A DNA stretch of 64,000 nucleotides, from the NCBI RefSeq assembly GCF_037975245.1, contig NC_092569.1, positions 7,622,501 to 7,686,500 on the forward strand, written 5' to 3'. This document shows positions 54,794 through 64,000 of this stretch, piece by piece. Source of the DNA: Apostichopus japonicus. Taxonomy: Eukaryota > Echinodermata > Holothuroidea > Aspidochirotida > Stichopodidae. Below the pieces are notes generated by a model that had not been told where the DNA came from, did not search any database, and saw only the letters and a program-made list of their open reading frames with translations. Within the stretch, counting starts at the first letter, position 1, and each line of letters starts with the position of its first letter. The translations under genes were made by a program, and so were the position numbers.

Positions 54794-56569
54794 CGATCAA
54801 TCGATGTGCCGTATCGATCAATCGAATGTGCAGTATCGATCTATCGAATGTGCGTTATCGATCAATCGAATGTGCGGTATCGATTAATCGAATGTGATAC
54901 CGAAAATCGGATGTGCCGTACCGATCAATCGAATGTGCGTTACCGATCAATCGAATGTGCGTTATCGATCAATCGAATGTGCGGTATCGATCAATCGAAT
55001 GTGCGGTATCTATCAATCGAATGTGCGGTACCGATCAATCGAATGTGCGGTATCGATCAATCGAAAGTGCCGTATCGATCAATCGAATGTGCGGTATCGA
55101 TAAGTCAATGTGCGGAATCGTTCAATCGAATTTGCGGTATCGATCGAATGTGCTGTATCGATCAGTCGAATGTGCGGTACCGATCAGTCGAATGTGCGTT
55201 ATCGATCAATCGAATGTGCGGTATCGATCAATCGAATGTGCGGTACCGATCAATCGATGTGCGTTATCGACTAATCGAATGTGCAGTATCGATCTATCGA
55301 ATGTGCGTTATCGATCAATCGAATGTGCGGTATCGATTAATCGAATGTGATACCGAAAATCGGATGTGCCGTACCGATCAATCGAATGTGCGTTACCGAT
55401 CAATCGAATGTGCGTTATCGATCAATCGAATGTGCGGTATCGATTAATCGAATGTGCGGTATCTATCAATCGAATGTGCGGTATCGATCAGTCGAATGTG
55501 CGGTATCGATAAGTCAATGTACGTAATCGTTCAATCGAATTTGCGGTATCGATCGAATGTGCGGTATCGATCAATCGAATGTGCTGTATCGATCAGTCGA
55601 ATGTGCAGTATCGATCTATCGAATGTGCGTTATCGATCAATCGAATGTGCGGTATCGATTAATCGAATGTGATACCGAAAATCGGATGTGCCGTACCGAT
55701 CAATCGAATGTGCGTTACCGATCAATCGAATGTGCGTTATCGATCAATCGAATGTGCGGTATCGATCAATCGAATGTGCGGTATCTATCAATCGAATGTG
55801 CGGTACCGATCAATCGAATGTGCGGTATCGATCAATCGAAAGTGCCGTATCGATCAATCGAATGTGCGGTATCGATAAGTCAATGTGCGGAATCGTTCAA
55901 TCGAATTTGCGGTATCGATCGAATGTGCGGTATCGATCAATCGAATGTGCTGTATCGATCAGTCGAATGTGCGTTATCGATCAATCGAATGTGCGGTATC
56001 GATCAATCGAATGTGCGGTACCGATCAATCGATGTGCGTTATCGACTAATCGAATGTGCAGTATCGATCTATCGAATGTGCGTTATCGATCAATCGAATG
56101 TGCGGTATCGATTAATCGAATGTGATACCGAAAATCGGATGTGCCGTACCGATCAATCGAATGTGCGTTACCGATCAATCGAATGTGCGTTATCGATCAA
56201 TCGAATGTGCGGTATCGATCAATCGAATGTTCGGTATCTATCAATCGAATGTGCGGTATCGATCAGTCGAATGTGCCGTATCGATCAATCGAATGTGCGT
56301 TACCGATCAATCGAATGTGCGGTACTGATAAATCGAAAGCGCGGTATCGATCAATCGAATGTGCGGTATCGATCAATCGATGTGCGTTATCGACTAATCG
56401 AATGTGCAGTATTGATCTATCCAATGTGCGGTATCGATCAATCGAATGTTCGGTACCGATCAATCGAATGTTCGGTACCGATCAATCGAATGTGCGGTAT
56501 CGATCAATCGAATGTGATACCGAAAATCGAATGTGCCGTACCGATTAATCGAATGTGTCTTACCGATCA
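53762..56569 (+). repeat. HOR block 14 (2,808 bp)
   Basis: Anchor-led. It is dominated by repeats of a module that starts with GTGATACCGAAAATCGG and includes a GTATCTATCAATCG unit and a 61-bp cassette. Module starts near 54,894, 55,347, 55,669 and 56,122 give spacings of 453, 322 and 453 bp. Three of its cassettes end in GAATTTGCGG (55,128; 55,537; 55,903). Confidence 0.86.
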
Positions 56570-58362
56570 ATAAAATGTGTGTGATCGATCAATCGAATGT
56601 GCGGTATCGATCAATCGAATGTGCGGTATCGATCAATCGAATGTGCAGTATCGATCAATCGAATGTGCGGTATCGATCAGTCGAATGTGCCGTATCGATC
56701 AATCGAATGTGCGTTACCGATCAATCGAATGTGCGGTACTGATAAATCGAAAGCGCGGTATCGATCAATCGAATGTGCGGTATCGATCAATCGAAAGTGC
56801 AGTACCGATTAATCGAATGTGCGGTATCGATCAATCGAAAGTGCAGTACCGATTAATCGAATGTTCGGTACCGATCAATCGAATGTACGTTACCGATCAA
56901 TCGTATGTGCGGTACCGATCAATCGAATGTTCGGTACCGATCAATCGAATGTTCGGTACCGATCAATCGAATGTGCGGTATCGATCAATCGAATGTGCGG
57001 TATCGATCAATCGAATGTGCGGTATCGATCAATCGAATGTGCGTTATCGATCAATCGAATGTTCGCTACCGATCAATCGAATGTGCGGTATCGATCAATC
57101 GAATGTGCGGTATCGATCAATCGAATGTGCGGTAACGATCAATCGAATGTGCGGTATCGATCAATCGAATGTTCGCTACCGATCAATCGAATGTGCGATA
57201 TCGATCAATCGAATGTGCGGTATCGATCAATCGTATGTGCGTTATCGATCAATCGAAAGTGCAGTACCGAACAATTGAATGTGCGGTACCGATCAATCGA
57301 TAGCGCAGTATCGATCAATCGAATGTGCGGTACCGATCAATCGATGTGCGTTATCGACTAATCGATATGCAGTATCGATCTATCGAATGTGCGTTATCGA
57401 TCAATCGAATGTGCGGTATCGATTAATCGAATGTGATACCGAAAATCGAATGTGCCGTACCGATCAATCGAATGTGCGTTATCGATCAATCGAATGTGCG
57501 TTATCGATCAATCGAATGTGCGGTACCGATCAATCGATGTGCGTTATCGACTAATCGAATGTGCAGTATCGATCTATCGAATGTGCGTTATCGATCAATC
57601 GAATATTCGCTACCGATCAATCGAATGTGCGGTACCGATCAATCGAATGTGCGGTATCGATCAATCGAAAGTGAAGCATCGATCAATCGAATGTGCGTTA
57701 TTGATCAATCGAATGTGCGGTACCGATCAATCGAATGTGCGGTATCGATCAATCGAATGTGCGGTACCGATCAATCGATGTGCGTTATCGACTAATCGAA
57801 TGTGCAGTATCGATCTATCGAATGTGCGTTATCGATCAATCGAATGTTCGCTACCGATCAATCGAATGTGCGGTACCGATCAATCGAATGTGCGGTATCG
57901 ATCAATCGAAAGTGAAGCATCGATCAATCGAATGTGCGTTATTGATCAATCGAATGTGCGGTACCGATCAATCGAATGTGCGGTATCGATCAATCGAATG
58001 TGCGGTATCGATCAATCGAACGGGCGGTATCGATCAATCGAATATGAGGTATCGATCAATCGAATGTGCGGTATCGATCAATCGAATGTGCGGTACCGAT
58101 CAATCGAATGTGCCGTATCGATCAATCGAATTTGCGGTACCGATCAATCGAATGCGCGGTATCGATCAATCGATGTGCGTTATCGACTCATCGAATGTGC
58201 AGTATCGATCTATCCAATGTGCGGTATCGATCAATCGAATGTTCGGTACCGATCAATCGAAAGTTCGGTACCGATCAATCGAATGTGCGGTATCGATCAA
58301 TCGAATGTGATACCGAAAATCGAATGTGCCGTACCGATTAATCGAATGTGTCTTACCGATCA
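56570..58362 (+). repeat. HOR block 15 (1,793 bp)
   Basis: Close copy of block 11, with two monomers fewer (offset 7,060 changing to 7,016 between about 57.4 and 57.5 kb). AGTGAAGC monomers at 57,670 and 57,911 are again 241 bp apart. A GAACGGGCGG unit occurs near 58,019. Confidence 0.88.
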
Positions 58363-58776
58363 ATAAAATGTGTGTGATCGATCAATCGAATGTGCGGTAT
58401 CGATCAATCGAATGTGCGGTATCGATCAATCGAATGTGCAGTATCGATCAATCGAATGTGCGGTATCGATCAGTCGAATGTGCCGTATCGATCAATCGAA
58501 TGTGCGTTACCGATCAATCGAATGTGCGGTACTGATAAATCGAAAGCGCGGTATCGATCAATCGAATGTGCGGTATCGATCAATCGATGTGCGTTATCGA
58601 CTAATCGAATGTGCAGTATTGATCTATCCAATGTGCGGTATCGATCAATCGAATGTTCGGTACCGATCAATCGAATGTTCGGTACCGATCAATCGAATGT
58701 GCGGTATCGATCAATCGAATGTGATACCGAAAATCGAATGTGCCGTACCGATTAATCGAATGTGTCTTACCGATCA
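58363..58776 (+). repeat. HOR block 16 (414 bp, minimal block)
   Basis: Copy of block 12 at an offset of 7,016. Because blocks 11-12 and 15-16 occur in the same order, the 414-bp block was probably carried along in one larger duplication rather than formed twice. Confidence 0.9.
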
Positions 58777-59739
58777 ATAAAATGTGTGTGATCGATCAAT
58801 CGAATGTGCGGTATCGATCAATCGAATGTGCGGTATCGATCAATCGAATGTGCAGTATCGATCAATCGAATGTGCGGTATCGATCAGTCGAATGTGCCGT
58901 ATCGATCAATCGAATGTGCGTTACCGATCAATCGAAAGTGCGGTACTGATAAATCGAAAGCGCGGTATCGATCAATCGAATGTGCGGTATCGATCAATCG
59001 AAAGTGCAGTACCGATTAATCGAATGTGCGGTACCGATCAATCGAAAGTGAAGCATCGATCAATCGAATGTGCGTTATTGATCAATCGAATGTGCGGTAC
59101 CGATCAATCGAATGTGCGGTATCGATCAATCGAATGTGCGGTACCGATCAATCGATGTGCGTTATCGACTAATCGAATGTGCAGTATCGATCTATCGAAT
59201 GTGCGTTATCGATCAATCGAATGTTCGCTACCGATCAATCGAATGTGCGGTACCGATCAATCGAATGTGCGGTATCGATCAATCGAAAGTGAAGCATCGA
59301 TCAATCGAATGTGCGTTATTGATCAATCGAATGTGCGGTACCGATCAATCGAATGTGCGGTATCGATCAATCGAATGTGCGGTATCGATCAATCGAACGG
59401 GCGGTATCGATCAATCGAATATGAGGTATCGATCAATCGAATGTGCGGTATCGATCAATCGAATGTGCGGTACCGATCAATCGAATGTGCCGTATCGATC
59501 AATCGAATTTGCGGTACCGATCAATCGAATGCGCGGTATCGATCAATCGATGTGCGTTATCGACTCATCGAATGTGCAGTATCGATCTATCCAATGTGCG
59601 GTATCGATCAATCGAATGTTCGGTACCGATCAATCGAATGTTCGGTACCGATCAATCGAATGTGCGGTATCGATCAATCGAATGTGATACCGAAAATCGA
59701 ATGTGCCGTACCGATTAATCGAATGTGTCTTACCGATCA
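58777..59739 (+). repeat. HOR block 17 (963 bp)
   Basis: Short block: anchor opening, then AGTGAAGC monomers at 59,047 and 59,288 (241 bp apart), a GAACGGGCGG unit near 59,395 and the standard tail. The last 0.7 kb repeats the end of block 15 at an offset of 1,377. Confidence 0.87.
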
Positions 59740-60021
59740 ATAAAATGTGTGTGATCGATCAATCGAATGTGCGGTATCGATCAATCGAATGTGCGGTATC
59801 GATCAATCGAATGTGCAGTATCGATCAATCGAATGTGCGGTATCGATCAGTCGAATGTGCCGTATCGATCAATCGAATGTGCGTTACCGATCAATCGAAT
59901 GTGCGGTACTGATAAATCGAAAGCGCGGTATCGATCAATCGAATGTGCGGTATCGATCAATCGAAAGTGCAGTACCGATTAATCGAATGTGCGATATCGA
60001 TCAATCGAATGTGCGTTACCG

Positions 60022-60937
60022 ATCAATCGTATGTGCGGTACCGATCAATCGAATGTTCGGTACCGATCAATCGAATGTTCGGTACCGATCAATCGTATGT
60101 GCGGTACCGATCAATCGAATGTGCGGTACCGATCAATCGAATGTGCGGTACCGATAAATCGATAGCGCGGTATCGATCAATCGAATGTTCGGTACCGATC
60201 AATCGATGTGCGTTATCGACTAATGGAATGTGCAGTATCGATCTATCGAATGTGCGTTATCGATCAATCGAATGTGCGGTATCGATTAATCGAATGTGAT
60301 ACCGAAAATCGAATGTGCCGTACAGATCAATCGAATGTGCGTTACCGATCAATCGAATGTGCGTTATCGATCAATCGAATGTGCGTTATCGATCAATCGA
60401 ATGTGCGGTATCGATCAATCGAATGTGCGGTACCGATCAATCGAATGTGCGGTATCGATCAATCGAATGTGCCGTATCGATCAATCGTATGTGCGGTACC
60501 GATCAATCGAATGTTCGGTACCGATCAATCGAATGTTCGGTACCGATCAATCGTATGTGCGGTACCGATCAATCGAATGTGCGGTACCGATCAATCGAAT
60601 GTGCGGTACCGATAAATCGATAGCGCGGTATCGATCAATCGAATGTTCGGTACCGATCAATCGATGTGCGTTATCGACTAATCGAATGTGCAGTATCGAT
60701 CTATCGAATGTGCGTTATCGATCAATCGAATGTGCGGTATCGATTAATCGAATGTGATACCGAAAATCGAATGTGCCGTACAGATCAATCGAATGTGCGT
60801 TACCGATCAATCGAATGTGCGTTATCGATCAATCGAATGTGCGTTATCGATCAATCGAATGTGCGGTATCGATCAATCGAATGTGCGGTACCGATCAATC
60901 GAATGTGCGGTATCGATCAATCGAATGTGCCGTATCG
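60022..60937 (+). repeat. 458-bp tandem duplication
   Basis: Adjacent copies at about 60,022-60,479 and 60,480-60,937. Each carries CAATCGTATG, GTTCGGTACC, a GATAAATCGATAGCGCGG unit, a 21-bp CAATCGATG unit, GTGATACCGAAAATCG and GTACAGATC. A unique change (CTAATGGAATG near 60,222) is present only in the first copy. Confidence 0.87.
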
Positions 60938-61160
60938 ATCAATCGAATGTGCGGTATCGATAAGTCAATGTACGGAATCGTTCAATCGAATTTGCGGTAT
61001 CGATCGAATGTGCGGTATCGATCAATCGAATGTGCTGTATCGATCAGTCGAATGTGCGGTATCGATCAGTCGAATGTGCGTTATCGATCAATCGAATGTG
61101 CGGTATCGATCAATCGAATGTGCGGTACCGATCAATCGATGTGCGTTATCGACTAATCGA

Positions 61161-61980
61161 ATGTGCAGTATCGATCTATCGAATGTGCGTTATCGATCAA
61201 TCGAATGTGCGGTATCGATTAATCGAATGTGATACCGAAAATCGGATGTGCCGTACCGATCAATCGAATGTGCGTTACCGATCAATCGAATGTGCGTTAT
61301 CGATCAATCGAATGTGCGGTATCGATCAATCGAATGTGCGGTATCTATCAATCGAATGTGCGGTACCGATCAATCGAATGTGCGGTATCGATCAATCGAA
61401 AGTGCCGTATCGATCAATCGAATGTGCGGTATCGATAAGTCAATGTGCGGAATCGTTCAATCGAATGTGCGGTATCGATCGAATGTGCGGTATCGATCAA
61501 TCGAATGTGCGGTATCGATCAGTCGAATGTGCGGTATCGATCAATCGAATGTGCCGTATCGATCAATCGAATGTGCAGTATCGATCTATCGAATGTGCGT
61601 TATCGATCAATCGAATGTGCGGTATCGATTAATCGAATGTGATACCGAAAATCGGATGTGCCGTACCGATCAATCGAATGTGCGTTACCGATCAATCGAA
61701 TGTGCGTTATCGATCAATCGAATGTGCGGTATCGATCAATCGAATGTGCGGTATCTATCAATCGAATGTGCGGTACCGATCAATCGAATGTGCGGTATCG
61801 ATCAATCGAAAGTGCCGTATCGATCAATCGAATGTGCGGTATCGATAAGTCAATGTGCGGAATCGTTCAATCGAATTTGCGGTATCGATCGAATGTGCGG
61901 TATCGATCAATCGAATGTGCTGTATCGATCAGTCGAATGTGCGGTATCGATCAGTCGAATGTGCGTTATCGATCAATCGA
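61161..61980 (+). repeat. 410-bp tandem duplication
   Basis: Adjacent copies at about 61,161-61,570 and 61,571-61,980, each with GATCTATCG, GTGATACCGAAAATCGG, GTATCTATCAATCG, GAAAGTGCCG and a GATAAGTC cassette. The copies differ at the cassette end: GAATGTGCGG in the first and GAATTTGCGG in the second. Confidence 0.86.
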
Positions 61981-64000
61981 ATGTGCGGTATCGATCAATC
62001 GAATGTGCGGTACCGATCAATCGATGTGCGTTATCGACTAATCGAATGTGCAGTAACGATCTATCGAATGTGCGTTATCGATCAATCGAATGTGCGGTAT
62101 CGATCAATCGAATATGAGGTATCGATCAATCGAATGTGCGGTATCGATCAATCGAATGTGCGGTACCGATCAATCGAATGTGCCGTATCGATCAATCGAA
62201 TTTGCGGTACCGATCAATCGAATGCGCGGTATCGATCAATCGATGTGCGTTATCGACTAATCGAATGTGCAGTATCGATCTATCCAATGTGCGGTATCGA
62301 TCAATCGAATGTGCGGTATCGATCAATCGAATGTGCCTTATCGATCAATCGAATGTGCGGTAGCGATCAGTCGAATGTGCCGTATCGAACAATCGAATGT
62401 TCGCTACCGATCAATCGAATGTGCGGTATCGATCAATCGAATGTGCGATATCGATCAATCGAATGTGCGGTATCGATCAATCGAATGTGCGGTATCGATC
62501 AATCGAATGTTCGCTACCGATCAATCGAATGTGCGATATCGATCAATCGGATGTGCGTTTCCGATCAATCGTATGTGCGGTACCGATCAATCGAATGTTC
62601 GGTACCGATCAATCGAATGTGTTGTATCGATCAATCGAATGTGCGGTATCGATCAATTGTATGTGCGGTACCGATCAATCGAATGTTCGGTACCGATCAA
62701 TCGAATGTGCGGTATCGATCAATCGAATGTTCGCTACCGATCAATCGAATGTGCGGTACCGATCAATCGAATGTGTTGTATCGATCAATCGAATGTGGGG
62801 TATCGATCAATCGGATGTGCGGTATCGATCAATCGAATGTGCGGTATCGATCAATCGAATGTGCGGTATCGATCAATCGAATGTTCGCTACCGATCAATC
62901 GAATGTGTGGTACCGATAAATCGATAGCGCAGTATCGATCAATCGAATGTGCGGTACCGATCAATCGATGTGCGTTATCGACTAATCGAATGTGCAGTAT
63001 CGATCTATCGAATGTGCGTTATCGATCAATCGAATGTAATACCGAAAATCGAATGTGCCGTACCGATCAATCGAATGTGCGTTACCGATCAATCGAATGT
63101 GCGTTATCGATCAATCGAATGTGCGTTATCGATCAATCGAATGTGCGGTATCGATCAATCGAATGTGCGGTACCGATCAATCGAATGTGCGTTACCGATC
63201 AATCGAATGTGCGGTACTGATAAATCGAAAGCGCGGTATCGATCAATCGAATGTGCGGTATCGATCAATCGAAAGTGCAGTACCGATTAATCGAATGTGC
63301 GATATCGATCAATCGAATGTGCGTTACCGATCAATCGTATGTGCGGTACCGATCAATCGAATGTTCGGTACCGATCAATCGTATGTGCGTTACCGATCAA
63401 TCGAATGTGCGGTATCGATCAATCGAATGTGCGGTATCGATCAATCGAATGTGCGGTATCGATCAATCGAATGTTCGCTACCGATCAATCGAATGTGCGG
63501 TATCGATCAATCGAATGTGCGGTATCGATTAGTCAATGTGCGGAATCGTTCAATCGAATGTGCGGTATCGATCGAATGTGCGGTATCGATCAATCGAATG
63601 TGCGGTATCGATCAGTCGAATGTGTGGTATCAATCAATCAAATGTGCGGTATTTGTCAATCGAATGTGCTGTACCGATCAATCGAATTTGCGGTATCGAT
63701 CAATCGAATGTGCGGTATCGATCAATCGGATGTGCGGTATCGATCATTCGAATGTGCGGTATCGATCAATCGAATGTTCGCTACCGATCAATCGAATGTG
63801 TTGTATCGATCAATCGAATGTGCGGTATCGATCAATCGGATGTACGGTATCGATCAATCGAATGTGCGGTATCGATCAATCGAATGTGCGGTATCGATCA
63901 ATCGAATGTTCGCTACCGATCAATCAAATGTGCGGTACCGATCAATCGAATGTGCGGTACCGATAAATCGATAGCGCAGTATCGATCAATCGAATGTGCG

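Larger units (their letters stand above)
49190..59000 (+). repeat. Duplication pair about 49.2-52.0 and 56.3-59.0 kb
   Basis: Blocks 11 and 12 and their flanks recur as blocks 15 and 16. The offset is 7,060 in the left part and 7,016 in the right part, a difference of two monomers. Part of the left copy (50,645-51,733) also recurs at 53,060-54,148 (offset 2,415), so this segment has been copied at least twice. Confidence 0.86.
29906..59299 (+). repeat. Territory of the AGTGAAGC monomer (19 copies)
   Basis: AGTGAAGCATCG starts at 29906, 33729, 36548, 37847, 38067, 39159, 39862, 40827, 42517, 46019, 49036, 50654, 50895, 53069, 53310, 57670, 57911, 59047 and 59288. I found none before 29.9 kb. 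It is usually followed one unit later by GTTATTGATC, where a CpG has become TpG, creating the 10-bp palindrome ATTGATCAAT. The first two copies sit inside the 3.85-kb HOR; the later ones belong to several shorter duplications. Confidence 0.92.
52551..61882 (+). repeat. Territory of the GAATTTGCGG deletion-cassette variant (7 copies)
   Basis: A sub-form of the 61-bp cassette has GAATTTGCGG directly before the 18-bp GGTATCGATCGAATG unit. Copies start at 52551, 54354, 55128, 55537, 55903, 60988 and 61873. I did not find this combination in the first 52 kb. It therefore marks a recent local expansion at the right end of the window. Confidence 0.87.
1..64000 (+). repeat. 22-bp tandem satellite array filling the window
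   Basis: Every part of the window reads as head-to-tail copies of one 22-bp unit, about 2,900 in all, in a single orientation. Positions 1-11 of the unit are GTATCGATCAA and positions 12-22 are TCGAATGTGCG. Base composition of this unit is 6 A, 6 T, 6 G and 4 C (45% GC, G over C on this strand), with three CpG, two TCGA and one GATC. Position 4 alternates between T and C. Neighbouring units differ by zero to a few substitutions, and a few length variants recur. The array runs off both ends of the window. No stretch of even 100 bases lacks the repeat. Its role is unknown; arrays like this are usually constitutive heterochromatin (inference). Confidence 0.99.
59740..64000 (+). repeat. HOR block 18 (at least 4,261 bp, cut by window end)
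   Basis: Starts with the last anchor. The first 0.7 kb matches block 13 at an offset of 7,979. It contains a 458-bp tandem duplication (60,022-60,937) and a 410-bp tandem duplication (61,161-61,980). The final 300 bases (from about 63,700) match the GTTCGCTACC-rich part near 43.25-43.55 kb. Confidence 0.87.

Noticed and set aside
1-64000. CRISPR array
   Set aside because: Units are contiguous with no unique spacers, diverge gradually, and number in the thousands. There are no cas genes and no leader.
1-64000. Plasmid iterons or parS-like partition sites
   Set aside because: A 22-bp period is typical of iterons, but those occur in groups of a few next to a rep gene. Here there is no gene and nearly 3,000 copies.
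1-64000. Telomeric repeat or CENP-B box
   Set aside because: No TTAGGG-type or other short G-rich telomere run was seen, and no stretch fits the CENP-B box core TTCG....A..CGGG.
1-64000. Transposable element, tRNA, rRNA or other RNA gene hidden in the array
   Set aside because: Reading through the window I found no interruption of the repeat, no terminal inverted repeats with target duplications, no poly-A tail and no cloverleaf or rRNA motif.
1-64000. Synthetic or purely simulated sequence
   Set aside because: Nested HORs, shared derived variants, whole-monomer gains and losses and duplications of different ages fit natural satellite evolution. I cannot exclude assembly errors at the near-identical duplications.

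Overview
The whole 64 kb window is satellite DNA. One 22-bp monomer is repeated head to tail, always in the same orientation, about 2,900 times. I see no unique sequence, no credible protein gene, no RNA gene and no transposon. In the commonest monomer, positions 1-11 read GTATCGATCAA and positions 12-22 read TCGAATGTGCG. Position 4 is frequently C instead of T. Nearly all other diversity is single-base change plus a small set of recurring length variants (18, 20, 21 and 23 bp).

Organism: a long, pure, hierarchically organised array of short monomers is what eukaryotic heterochromatin looks like (pericentromeric, subtelomeric, or a sex or B chromosome). Nothing here resembles a bacterial, archaeal, phage or plasmid genome. 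I cannot name the species. CpG is abundant (three per monomer, roughly 2.75 times expectation from the monomer's base composition), which gives no hint of strong methylation-driven CpG decay.

Layout: a distinctive anchor (a run ending ATAAAATGTGTGTGATCG) recurs 18 times and divides the window into higher-order repeat (HOR) blocks starting at 1, 1870, 3784, 5617, 9461, 13997, 27674, 31541, 35364, 40292, 49510, 51347, 51761, 53762, 56570, 58363, 58777 and 59740. From 1 to 5.6 kb there are three blocks of 1.83-1.91 kb. From 5.6 to 18.1 kb there are larger blocks of 3.8-4.9 kb that copy one another. From about 18.1 to 26 kb lies a separate territory with no anchor, dominated by a monomer carrying ACCGGGCGG. 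From about 26 to 35.4 kb there are two full copies and one partial copy of a 3.85-kb HOR mixing both territories. From 35.4 to 41.8 kb other variants are shuffled (AGTGAAGC, CAACTGAAAGCGCAG). From 41.8 to 48.8 kb two copies of a 3,502-bp segment sit in tandem and look more than 99% identical. From 48.8 to 64 kb there is a mosaic of short recent duplications (offsets 241, 410, 414, 453, 458 bp, and 1.4-8 kb).

Reading frames: the + strand monomer has no stop codon in any frame. Because 22 is one more than a multiple of three, all three frames read the same 22-residue periodic peptide. Open frames up to 420 codons therefore arise by chance everywhere and are not annotated as genes. The features below describe the satellite hierarchy: monomer, variant cassettes, HOR blocks and duplications.
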